From Streptomyces sp. NBC_01775 (GTDB lineage Bacteria; Actinomycetota; Actinomycetes; Streptomycetales; Streptomycetaceae): 64,000 nucleotides of DNA. Made by a program: the position numbers and the translations under genes. The notes below the pieces were generated by a model. That model saw only the letters and a program-made list of their open reading frames with translations. It made no database searches and was not told the origin of the DNA. The stretch is taken from positions 5,766,001 through 5,830,000 of the forward strand of contig NZ_CP109104.1 in NCBI RefSeq assembly GCF_035917675.1, in the 5' to 3' direction. Below, piece by piece: positions 17,984 to 26,800 of the stretch (position 1 is its first letter; each line of letters opens with the position of its first letter).

Positions 17984-18962
17984 GCGGACCACGCTGGTCC
18001 ACGCGCGGGGCGGCGAGGAGCCGGCCGGGCCCGACCTTGGCGCCCCGGCTCTGTCCTCCCCTGCCCCGGAGGCCGGGCCGGGGGGCTTCGCCGGGTGCGT
18101 GTACGGGCTGCTGCTGACCGCGCGGCCCCGGCAGTGGATCAAGAACCTCCTGGTCGTCGCCGCGCCCGCCGCCGCAGGACAGCTCGCCTCGGTCGCCACG
18201 GCGGCCCGGCTCGCGCTGGTCTTCGCCCTGTTCACCGCGGCGGCCTCGGCCGTCTACCTCCTCAACGACGCGCGGGACGCCGAGGCCGACCGGGCGCACC
18301 CTGACAAGTGCCGCCGCCCCGTCGCCGCCGGGACCGTGCCGGTGGGGCTGGCGTACGCGGCGGGCGGCGTGCTCGCGCCGGCCTCGGCCGCGTCGGCGGC
18401 GCTGCTGTGCAACACGGCGACCGCGGCGCTGCTGGCCGGCTATGTGGCCATGCAGGTCGCCTACTGTCTGCTGCTCAAGCGGATCCTGGTCGTCGATCTG
18501 GCCGTGGTGACCGCCGGGTTCGTGATGCGCGCGATGTGCGGCGGGCTCGCGCTGGGCATTCCGCTGTCGCGCTGGTTCCTGATCACGGCCGGGTTCGGGG
18601 CGCTGTTCATGGTCGCCGCCAAGCGCTACTCGGAGGCGCTGCTGGTCGGCGAGGGCGAGGGGGAGACCAGGGCGCTGCTGCGGGAGTACACCGTCGGCTA
18701 TCTGCGCTTCGTGTGGCAGCTCGCCGCCGGTGCCGCCGTGCTGGCCTACTGCCTGTGGGCGCTGGAGTCCGACGGGGGAGGGTCCTCGCTGTGGCGGCAG
18801 CTGTCGATGGTGCCGCTGATCCTGGCGGTGCTGCGGTACGCCGTCTTCGCCGACCGTGGCGCGGCCGGCTCCCCCGAGGACGTGCTGCTGCGCGACCGTC
18901 CGCTGGGCGTCACGGGCCTGTGCTGGGGTCTGCTGTACGGGCTGTCGGTCGCGGGGCTGTGA
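17976..18962 (+). CDS. ubiA: UbiA-family polyprenyl-phosphate phosphoribosyltransferase (DPPR synthase)
   Basis: The protein of 328 residues starts at ATG 17976, inside the end of the phosphatase gene. It is a polytopic membrane protein with about nine hydrophobic segments. The defining metal/diphosphate motif YLLNDARDAEADRAHPDK is present and followed by CRRPVAAG, which matches the DPPR synthase (Rv3806c) subgroup rather than quinone or heme prenyltransferases. A second acidic motif, AKRYSEAL, follows later. Role: transfer of 5-phosphoribose from PRPP to a polyprenyl phosphate, the first committed step to the DprE1 substrate. The N-terminal 40 residues are Pro/Ala-rich. Confidence 0.85.
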   Translation: MAERTTLVHARGGEEPAGPDLGAPALSSPAPEAGPGGFAGCVYGLLLTARPRQWIKNLLVVAAPAAAGQLASVATAARLALVFALFTAAASAVYLLNDARDAEADRAHPDKCRRPVAAGTVPVGLAYAAGGVLAPASAASAALLCNTATAALLAGYVAMQVAYCLLLKRILVVDLAVVTAGFVMRAMCGGLALGIPLSRWFLITAGFGALFMVAAKRYSEALLVGEGEGETRALLREYTVGYLRFVWQLAAGAAVLAYCLWALESDGGGSSLWRQLSMVPLILAVLRYAVFADRGAAGSPEDVLLRDRPLGVTGLCWGLLYGLSVAGL

Positions 18963-18969
18963 GCGGCGT

Positions 18970-19425
18970 GTGACCGGTGCTCCCCGACTGCCCGCGCGGG
19001 CCCGCTCCTTCGGGGCCGAGCTGGGCGGGTTCGCGACCGTCGGCGTCTTCGCCTTCGCCGCCGACGTGGGTGCATTCCTGTGGCTGCGCGGCCCCGTCGG
19101 GCTCGACCCGCTGCTGGCCAAGGCGGTTTCGTTCGTCGCGGGCTGCTCGGTCGCCTATGCGGGGAACGCGCTGGGCCCCTACCGGCTGCGGGGGCGCGTC
19201 GGGGCGGGCCGATGGCGGCGCTTCGGGATCTTCGTGCTGGTCAACGTGGCGGGCGCGGCGGTGCAGTTGGCGTGCCTGTGGACCTCCCGCTACGGCCTCG
19301 GCTGCACCTCGGTGCGCGCCGATCTGGTGGCGGGCGCGGGGGTGGGGATGGTGCTGGCGACCGCGGTGCGGTTCTGGGGGACCCGCACCCTGGTCTTCCG
19401 CGCCACCCGCACCCCCGCGCCCTGA
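18970..19425 (+). CDS. GtrA-like four-helix membrane protein
   Basis: I chose GTG 18970, seven bases after the UbiA stop. The protein has 151 residues with four hydrophobic helices (for example GFATVGVFAFAADVGAFLWL, then VSFVAGCSVAYAGNA) and the C-terminal RFWGTRTLVFR typical of the GtrA/DPMS family. In mycobacteria a GtrA-like protein (Rv3789) sits beside DprE1 and has been linked to the lipid-linked arabinose pathway. Here it ends the phosphatase-UbiA operon, suggesting the same role. A flippase function has been proposed for the family but is not shown by sequence. Confidence 0.82.
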   Translation: MTGAPRLPARARSFGAELGGFATVGVFAFAADVGAFLWLRGPVGLDPLLAKAVSFVAGCSVAYAGNALGPYRLRGRVGAGRWRRFGIFVLVNVAGAAVQLACLWTSRYGLGCTSVRADLVAGAGVGMVLATAVRFWGTRTLVFRATRTPAP

Positions 19426-19438
19426 GAGGCTTCGCGTC

Positions 19439-19466
19439 CCCTCAAGGGCCGCTTCGCCCTTGAGGG
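19439..19466. terminator. Bidirectional hairpin after GtrA gene
   Basis: An 11-bp perfect stem (19439-19449 with 19456-19466) with a six-base loop lies between the convergent GtrA and permease genes. The stem arms are also parts of the adjacent 18-bp repeats, so the repeat may have created the terminator. Confidence 0.65.
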
Positions 19467-19495
19467 CCGCTTCACCTCTGAGGGGCTACTTCACC
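19441..19495. repeat. 18-bp imperfect tandem repeat over permease stop
   Basis: Copies at 19441-19458 and 19459-19476 and a diverged 19-base copy at 19477-19495. The last copy contains the stop codon of the - strand permease gene (complement of 19486-19488). Confidence 0.65.
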
Positions 19496-20439
19496 GCGCC
19501 GGCCATCACGCCGGAGACGAACTGCTTCTGGAAGGCGAAGAAGACCGCCAGCGGGACGAGCATCGAGATGAAGGCGCCGGGCGCCAGCACGTCGATGTTG
19601 TTGCCGAACTGCCGTACCTGCTGCTGGAGGGCGACCGTGACCGGCGGGTTCGTGGAGTCGGCGAAGATCAGCGCGACCAGCATGTCGTTCCACACCCACA
19701 GGAACTGGAAGATGCCCAGCGAGGCGATGGCCGGCCCGCCCAGCGGCAGGATCACCCGGGTGAACAGCCGGATCTCTCCCGCCCCGTCCAGCCGCGCGGC
19801 CTCCAGCAGTTCGCGGGGGATCTCCGCGAAGAAGTTGCGCAGCAGGAAGATGGCGAAGGGCAGGCCGAAGGCGGTGTGGAAGAGGATCACACCCGGCGTC
19901 GTCTCGAAGAGGCCCAGCGTGCCGAACAGCTTGGCCACCGGGATCAGCGCCACCTGTACGGGCACCACCAGCAGCCCGACGACTCCCATGAACCACCAGT
20001 CGCGGCCGGGGAAGTCCATCCACGCGAAGGCGTAACCCGCCAGCGCGCCGAAGATCACGACCAGCGCGGTGGCCGGGACGGTGATCAGGACCGTGGTGAG
20101 CAGGGAGTCCATCACCTGCTCGTTGGCGAACAGCGCGTCGTAGTTGGACCAGGTCAGCTGCCCGCTGTCGATGATCCACGGGAAGCTGCCGTTGAAGTCG
20201 AAGATCTTCCACCAGCCGGATATGGAGATCTCCGCCGGGTCGCGCAGCGAGGAGCTGAGCAGCCCGGCCGTCGGCATCAGCCAGAACAGGCCGATGACGA
20301 CGAGTGCGAACCGTACCGCCCAGTGCCCGGTGGCCGAGGCCACCCGGGCGGCGAGCGGGGTCTTGGGCCGGGCGCCGGCCGAAGCCGGGGCCGGGGCGGG
20401 TGTCTCGGAAGAGCCGCCCTTCGCGGTCACCGTGGTCAT
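19486..20439 (-). CDS. Carbohydrate ABC importer permease (MalG type)
   Basis: The protein of 317 residues starts at ATG 20439, overlapping the upstream permease stop by four bases. There are six predicted membrane helices after a cytoplasmic Ala/Pro-rich tail. The coupling (EAA) loop reads EAARLDGAGEIRLFTRVILP, the site that contacts the ATPase. A periplasmic segment of about 45 residues lies after the first helix. With the upstream permease and lipoprotein it forms a CUT1-type sugar importer. No ATPase gene is present; streptomycete sugar importers of this kind usually share the multitasking ATPase MsiK. Confidence 0.9.
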   Translation of the reverse strand: MTTVTAKGGSSETPAPAPASAGARPKTPLAARVASATGHWAVRFALVVIGLFWLMPTAGLLSSSLRDPAEISISGWWKIFDFNGSFPWIIDSGQLTWSNYDALFANEQVMDSLLTTVLITVPATALVVIFGALAGYAFAWMDFPGRDWWFMGVVGLLVVPVQVALIPVAKLFGTLGLFETTPGVILFHTAFGLPFAIFLLRNFFAEIPRELLEAARLDGAGEIRLFTRVILPLGGPAIASLGIFQFLWVWNDMLVALIFADSTNPPVTVALQQQVRQFGNNIDVLAPGAFISMLVPLAVFFAFQKQFVSGVMAGAVK

Positions 20440-22139
20440 CGGCGCGACTCCCTCCGAAGGCGGCGGATATTGAGAACCATCACAGGCACCACCAGCAGCA
20501 GCAGGATCACCGCGAGCGCGCTGCCCACACCCTGGTTGGCGCCGCCTCCGAAGGACTTCAGATAGAGCTGGAGTGCCAGGACGTTGGCGTCCCGTTGGGA
20601 GGCCCCTGGCGAGATGATGTAGACGAGGTCGAAGATCTTGAGCACGTTGATCATGAGGGTGACGGTCACGACACCGAGTACCGGGGCCAGCAACGGCACC
20701 GTTATCTTCCGGAAGACCTTCCACTCGTTCGCGCCGTCCACCCGCGCCTGCTCCAGCAGTTCGCGGGGCACCCCGGCGAGTCCGGCCGCTATCAGCACCA
20801 TCGCGAAGCCCGCCCACATCCAGATGTAGGAGCCGATGATGGCGGGCGTCACCAGCGTGGGGCCCAGCCAGTCGACGCCGTTGTAGGGCGCGGCGAAGTT
20901 GGTGGCGGGCAGCTTGAGCCGGGCGCCGTCGGCGGCGGCCGGAAGCGTGAAGGTGCCGTCCTCAGCCGTGGTCGCCTCGGCGACCTTGTGGCCGTCCTTG
21001 ACCGCCTGCACCTTGATGCCGGCGAGCGCCTTCTCGCTCTGGTCGACCTTGCCGTGCTCGCTGCGCCCGCCCTTGACGAAGTCGAGCCAGACGGTGCCGG
21101 TGACCTTCCCGTCCCCGCTCTTGGCGGGCACCTTGGCGGGCACGGCGTCCGCCGCCTCCTTGGGCGGGATACCGACCAGCGGCAGGGAGGCGGGGCTCGT
21201 GGTGTCGACGGTGCCCTTGGTGGTGTAGGCGCCGCCGCCCGAGGCGGTCAGCGGCGCGTCGTTGCGGGGGCGCGCGTCCGGCCAGGGCGAGGTGTCGGCG
21301 AACGTGTCGTGCACGGAGGTCCACATGGCGTTGGCGACGCCGCGGGCCGGGTCCTGCTCGTAGACGAGCCGGAAGATGATGCCCGAGGCCAGCATCGAGA
21401 TGGCCATCGGCATGAAGATCAGCAGCTTGAACGCCGTGCCCCAGCGCACCCGTTCGGTCAGCACCGCGAAGATGAGGCCGAGCGCCGTACACAGCGCGGG
21501 CGCGACGATGACCCATATGAGGTTGTTGCGGAACGCGGTCAGCGTGGTGTCGTCGGTGAAGACCTCATGGAAGTTGTCCACCCCGGCGAAGGACGAGCCG
21601 TCCGCGCTCATGAAGCTGCGGAAGACCGAGTAGACGATGGGGTAGGCCACCAGCGCGCCGAGCAGCACCAGCGCGGGAAGCAGGAACGCCACCGAGATCC
21701 AGGGCCGCCGCCGCATCACCGAGATGCGCCGGCCGGAGCCGGTGGAGCCGGTGGAGCCGGTGGAGCCGGTGGAGCTTGAAGCGCCGGACGGGGCGGACGG
21801 GGCGGGCGAGGCGGAAGTGCCGCCTACGCCCGGTGCCTTGGCCGACCCGGAGGTCGCGGCCGACTCACCCTCGTGGGTGGCGGTGCCCGCCGCGGCCTGG
21901 GTCATGGCGGCGTCCCGCTCCGCCTTTCGTTCCGCCCGCTCTTCCGTCTGCTGTTCTGCTTGCCGTTCTTCCGCTCGTTGGTCCGCTCGGCGCTGTTCCG
22001 CCTTCTGCTCTGCTCGCTGTTCCGGCTCACGGCCGGGTGTCTTCTCGGGCTCCGGCTGCTCCGGGCGTTCCGGGTGTTCCGGCTGTGGTGCGGCGTCGTC
22101 CGGTCCGCCCGGTTCCGGGGGATTGCTCGGGGTCGGCAT
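20436..22139 (-). CDS. Carbohydrate ABC importer permease (MalF type) with large insert
   Basis: From ATG 22139 the protein has 567 residues, far longer than usual for the family (about 300). Two additions explain this: a Glu/Gln/Arg/Lys-rich N-terminal tail of about 140 residues, ending in a Gly-Ser-Thr repeat, and an extracytoplasmic insert at roughly residues 280-415 that resembles a small beta-sandwich (DGTFTLPAAADGARL). The core has the standard helices and EAA loop (EQARVDGANEWKVFRKITVP). An internal ATG at 21905 would remove about half of the tail, so the start is not certain. E. coli MalF also has a large periplasmic loop (P2) that contacts the binding protein; this insert may do the same. 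It is translationally coupled to the MalG-type gene. Confidence 0.85.
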   Translation of the reverse strand: MPTPSNPPEPGGPDDAAPQPEHPERPEQPEPEKTPGREPEQRAEQKAEQRRADQRAEERQAEQQTEERAERKAERDAAMTQAAAGTATHEGESAATSGSAKAPGVGGTSASPAPSAPSGASSSTGSTGSTGSTGSGRRISVMRRRPWISVAFLLPALVLLGALVAYPIVYSVFRSFMSADGSSFAGVDNFHEVFTDDTTLTAFRNNLIWVIVAPALCTALGLIFAVLTERVRWGTAFKLLIFMPMAISMLASGIIFRLVYEQDPARGVANAMWTSVHDTFADTSPWPDARPRNDAPLTASGGGAYTTKGTVDTTSPASLPLVGIPPKEAADAVPAKVPAKSGDGKVTGTVWLDFVKGGRSEHGKVDQSEKALAGIKVQAVKDGHKVAEATTAEDGTFTLPAAADGARLKLPATNFAAPYNGVDWLGPTLVTPAIIGSYIWMWAGFAMVLIAAGLAGVPRELLEQARVDGANEWKVFRKITVPLLAPVLGVVTVTLMINVLKIFDLVYIISPGASQRDANVLALQLYLKSFGGGANQGVGSALAVILLLLVVPVMVLNIRRLRRESRR

Positions 22140-22239
22140 GGCGGTGGTCTCCCCTGTCCTGATCCGTCAGAGAGGCTTCGCGGGTGCGTAAGGCGTACGG
22201 GTCACGTCGGTGACGTCGCTGTCGCGGTCCCGGCGCGCT

Positions 22240-23589
22240 TCACTTCTCGTACGCCTTGGCGGCGGCCTTCTCCAGGGCCTGCTGCGTGCCCTTCACGTCC
22301 TTGGGGTTCTTCAGGAAGTCCTGGAGGGCCTTCCACTCGCCCTCGCCCTTGGTGCCGCCGAACGCGGCGGGGGCCTGGTCGGACATGTCGAAGCGGAAGT
22401 CGTTGCCCGCGCCGGTCAGCGCCTTGGCGATCTCGCGCTGCGGCGCGTTGGGATAGGCGGCCAGATCCAGCTCCTTGTTGGGCGAGATGTATCCGCCCTC
22501 GGCGGCCCAGATACCGGCCGCGTCCTGGGAGGCGAGGAAGGTGGCGAGCGCCTGCGCGCCCTTGCCCTGCTTGAGCACGGCAGCCGCGTCGCCGCCCGTG
22601 ACCACCGGCGACTGGTCCCCGACCTTCGGGAACGGGTAGACCTGCGCGTCCTTGCCGATGCGGGCCTTGGTGTCGCCCTCGATGTTGACGCCGACGAAGT
22701 CCGCCTCGAAGACGAGCGCGGCGTCCGGCGAGGCGATGTCCCCGTAGGCCTGGGTCACCGACTTGGGGAAGTCGGTCTGGAGCGCGCCCTGGTTGCCGCC
22801 CGCCAGCAGATGGCTCTGGCCGAAGAGCTCGCCGAGGGTCTCCAGGGCCCGGGTGACGCTGGGGTCCGTCCACTTGATCTTGTGCTCGGCGAGCTGGTCG
22901 TACTTCTCCGGGCCCGCCTGCGAGAGATAGACGTTCTCGAACCAGTCGGTGAGCGTCCAGCCGTCGGCGCCGCCGACCGACACCGGGTCGACGCCCGAGT
23001 CGGAGAGGGTCTGCGCGTCCTTGACGAAGGACTTCCAGGTCTTGGCCTCCTTGACGCCCGCGTCGTCGAAGGCCGTGGTGTTGTACCAGATCAGGGACTT
23101 GTTGGCGGCCTTGTAGTAGACGCCGTACTGCTTGCCCTTGTACGAGCCCAGATCCCGCCAGCCCTTGCTGAAGTTCTTCTTCGACTCGGCGAGGGCCTCC
23201 TTGCCGAGCGGCTTGAGCCAGCCCTTCTCGGCGAACTGCCGCAACACGCCCACCTGCGGCATCATCGCCACATCCGGCGGGGAGCCGCCCTCGACCTTGG
23301 AGCCTATGTAGGTGGCGACGTTGTCGCCCGTGGGCACGAACTCCACCTTGGCGCCGGTGCGCCGCTCGAACTCGTCGAGCACCTTGCGGAAGTTCTTCTC
23401 CTCGTCGCCCGTCCACACGGCCGCGACCTGGAGCTTTTGGCCCTTGAGCTTGGGCAGGTCCACGGTCGGCTTGTGCGAATCGGCCCACGCGCTGCCCTCG
23501 TCCTCGGCCGCGCAGCCGGCGGCTGCCAGCGTCAGGGCTGCCGCGGAGGCGAGTGCGAGAGCCGTGCGTGGCGTGCGTGAGTTACGCAT
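22240..23589 (-). CDS. Sugar-binding lipoprotein of ABC importer (family 1 SBP)
   Basis: The protein of 449 residues starts at ATG 23589 (GAAGGGA upstream). The signal peptide ends in the lipobox LAAAGC, so Cys26 is the lipidated residue and the protein is anchored outside the membrane. The mature part has the two-lobed binding-protein fold of the MalE/UgpB group (VAAVWTGDEEKNFRKVLDEF, GGSPPDVAMMPQ, YNTTAFDDAGV). It is the first gene of the importer operon, 100 bases ahead of the MalF-type permease. The sugar is unknown; the family in Streptomyces takes up oligosaccharides. Confidence 0.92.
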   Translation of the reverse strand: MRNSRTPRTALALASAAALTLAAAGCAAEDEGSAWADSHKPTVDLPKLKGQKLQVAAVWTGDEEKNFRKVLDEFERRTGAKVEFVPTGDNVATYIGSKVEGGSPPDVAMMPQVGVLRQFAEKGWLKPLGKEALAESKKNFSKGWRDLGSYKGKQYGVYYKAANKSLIWYNTTAFDDAGVKEAKTWKSFVKDAQTLSDSGVDPVSVGGADGWTLTDWFENVYLSQAGPEKYDQLAEHKIKWTDPSVTRALETLGELFGQSHLLAGGNQGALQTDFPKSVTQAYGDIASPDAALVFEADFVGVNIEGDTKARIGKDAQVYPFPKVGDQSPVVTGGDAAAVLKQGKGAQALATFLASQDAAGIWAAEGGYISPNKELDLAAYPNAPQREIAKALTGAGNDFRFDMSDQAPAAFGGTKGEGEWKALQDFLKNPKDVKGTQQALEKAAAKAYEK

Positions 23590-23688
23590 GGTCACCGCCG
23601 TCCCTTCCCCCACAGCCGATCGGCATGGGAATTCGCGCAGGGCGCGACCTGCCCTGGAGGCATCCGCGCCGTACCGTCTGTGCGGAAG

Positions 23689-23718
23689 TTTGTACGCCCG
23701 GACCAGGGCACCTGGCAA
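23689..23718 (-). promoter_or_regulatory. Promoter of sugar importer with palindrome in spacer
   Basis: On the - strand there is a -35 TTGCCA (complement of 23713-23718), 18 bases, and a -10 TACAAA (complement of 23689-23694). The spacer holds the palindrome CCAGG-GCA-CCTGG (23703-23715), a plausible repressor site. Predicted leader about 90 bases. Confidence 0.5.
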
Positions 23719-23814
23719 CACTGTGCGGGCCCGTGCGGCTATCTTGATCAGTCCGTGACCTCGGGGACCGGACCAATGCACGCAGCAGCGGCGAACTCCT
23801 GTGCAGAGATGGGG

Positions 23815-23851
23815 AGTTGGTGCGGGGGAATCGTGCTCCCCCGCACCAACT
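23815..23851 (-). terminator. Terminator hairpin of FHA-FtsK gene
   Basis: A perfect 14-bp stem (23815-23828 with 23838-23851) and nine-base loop. It touches the stop codon of the FHA-FtsK gene, which is transcribed toward it. Confidence 0.8.
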
Positions 23852-26800
23852 AGGAGGGCTGCGAAGCCTGTTGTGCGGCGCGCTCCATGGCGCTGGCGAG
23901 CAGTGCGAGATCGGTCGGACCGTTGCCCAGCTCCCGCACCGGGCGGCGGGCCGGGGGATCGCCCGTCCGCGCCCAGTCCAGCGGCACGACCGTGGGCCGC
24001 AGCGTCGCCGTACGGGGAATACGCCCCGTGACGCGCCCCGCCTGGAAGGCGATGGGCGGCGCGGCGATGCCGGGCCCTTCCCCGGAAGCCCCGCTTGCGG
24101 CGGTATTGGCCGTGTTGGTGGTGTTGGCGGTGTTGGCCGTATTGCCGTGTTCGGGCCCTTGTGGCTGGGCCGGGACGGGGGCCCGGCGCTGGGTGAAGGT
24201 GAGGATGCCACGGCCGCGCGGGGCGCTGTCCGTGCCGCCCTCGGCTCCGGCCAGCTCCACCTGGAGCGCGGCGCCCTGGGCCACGGCGGTGGCGGCCGTA
24301 CGCTCCGGGCGGCCGGTCGCCGCGATCAGGTGTACGCCCAGCCGTCCGCCGAGCCGGGCCACCGCCTCCAGCGCGCGGACGACCGAACCGGCGGCGGGGC
24401 GGCCCGGGTTGCCGAGCGCCGGGTCCACCAGCGTGTCGAAGTCGTCGACCAGCACGGCCAGCCGGGGCAGCACCCCTTCGGGCCCGCCCCGCACCGCGAA
24501 CGCCGCGGGCAGATCGGCGGCGCGGCCTGCCGCAGCCGCTCCCGGGCCCGCACCGGCCCGCTCTCCGTCGCGGGTGCGCAGCCGCATGGTGCGGCGCGTG
24601 ACGTCCGGCTCCGGCGCCTGTTCCCCGCCCGTGCCGTCGCCCGCGCCCGCGCCCCCGGCCCCGCTTCCCGCCCCGCTTCCGGACCCGCTCCTGGGGCCTT
24701 CGGCCGGTGCGGGGCCCTGCGTGTGACGGCGCCGCTCCTGCGGCTGTGCCGGTGCGGGCCCGGACTCCGCCGCGCGGGACGCGGTCTGCGGCGGGAGCGT
24801 GTCCAGCGCGCCTGGGCCCTCGGCCACGGGCCGTTCCTCCGTGCGGACGCCGCCTTGGCGCGCGGGTTGCCCGGAGGCCAGCTCGGCGCGCTCTTGCGGC
24901 GGTTCGCCCTCCGCGGGCGACGTCCCCGCGCCGTACGTGTCCGCCGCCGGTGTGTCGGCCACGCCCGGCCCGCCCGCCACCTGCGCGTGGGCCGGTGCGC
25001 GCTCCGACGACTGCCGCTGCGCGACCACCCGGCCGCCGGGGCGGGCCGCGAGCCGTACGTACTCCTCGTAGCCGCGCTGATCCCCGATCAGCTCGGCGCG
25101 GCGCTTCAGCTCGGCGCTCAGTGCCTGCGCGAACTCCCGCATCCGCACCGGGTCACCGGCCGCCAGATGGCCCGTCACATGGGGCAGCTCGGCACAGGCA
25201 CGCAGCCCGTCACCGGCCCCGGCACCCGCGCCGTCCACCAGCACGAGCGCCAGCCTGTCCGGCCGCTCACCGGCGGCGAGCGAGGCCGACAAGGAGCGCA
25301 GCAGCTCCGTCTTGCCCGTGCCCGGCCCCCCGCTGATCAGCGCGTGCCCCGGGAGCCCGGCGCCGAGGCGCTGGCCCTCACCGGACGCGGGGGTGCGCAC
25401 GGCCGGTGCGGCCAGCGGGGAGAGATCGGCGAGGTCGGCCTCCAGCGGGCCGTGCGGACCGGCGCCGAAGACCAGCGGGGCCCGCCCCGAGGTGCCCCCG
25501 CCAGGTGCCGCCTCCGACCAGCGGGCCAGCAGCGCGGCGGGCGTCGCCCGGGCCAGGCCCAGCTCGTCCAGCAGCCGGCAGCTCGACGGGAGCGTCACGG
25601 CCGGGCGCGCACTGCCCACGGGTGTTCCGGAGCCCTCCGGCTCCCGCAGCGGCGCCAGGGCGCGCGCGAACCGCTCGGCCCAGGCGCCGGAGACGGCGTC
25701 GACGGTCGCGACAGGACCGGCCGGCGCGGTGAAGGCGGCAGCCTCCGATCCGTGCGGCTCGTCCGGGTCGGTCGAGCTGTGCGTGCCGTACGACCTGTGC
25801 GTGCCGTACGCGTCGTACGAGCCGTGGGGCCCGGCGGGGCCGGATGCCGTCTCCCGCGGTCCGTGCCCGTCCCCGTCCCCGCCCCCGTATCCGTGGGGCG
25901 GGCGGGGGGCGCGGTGCAGCACCCGCACCGCCGTGGCCACATCGCCGCTCAGCAGCGCGAGCGTGCCGCACTCGGAGAAGGCAGGGCACGCCGCGCTCGC
26001 CGCCTCGACAGTGGCCGCCACCGGCGAGGCCGGGCTCGCGGCGGGCGTCTCGGCGAGGCACAGCAGATGGATGCCCGCGCCCGCGCCCTCCCTGGCCAGC
26101 CGCGTCATGCTCTCGCGCAGTGTGGCGGAGCCCGGGTCGCCGTCCACGACGACCAGCACGGCGCTGCTCGGCGGCCCGCCACCGGGCGCGGAGGCGTGGG
26201 CCTCCAGCCGCCGTGTCAGCTCCGCCGTGCGCGCGGCGGCCTGCTCGCGGTCGTAGGCCGTCAGCAGCGCGCAGTCCTGGCCGTGCGAGGGCCGCAGATG
26301 GGGCAGCCAGCCGAGCCAGGACCACTCCTCGGCGCGCGCTGCCGCGCTGCGCGCACGGTCGGCCGACAGCAGGACGACCTCCAGGGCGCTGGGCCCGTGC
26401 AGGGCCGTGAGCTGCGCCAGCACCGCCCGCGTCAGCCCCGCCAGCCGGGCGCGCGGACCCGCCAGGCCCAGCGAACCGGCCTGCCGGAGATCGACGGTGA
26501 CCGGCTCGCCGTGCCCGTCGCTCCGGTGGGCGACGCCGAGCCGTACGGTCAGCGCGTCCGGATGCGCGGCCGTGCGCTCCCACAGCCGGGGGCCGGGGCC
26601 GAGCGCGCTGAGCAGCACGGCGGCGGGGTCGGGCCAGCGCGCGTCCCACTCGTGCGGCGCCAGCCGCGCCCCGTGACCCGCACCGGCCCACGTCTCCAGG
26701 GCTCCCCCCGGCGCGCGCCGCGCCGCGAAGCCTTCCGGGCCTTCCGGAGCGGGGTGCGCGACCCCGCCCTCGCCGCCGCGCGAGTGCGCCGGATGCGGCG

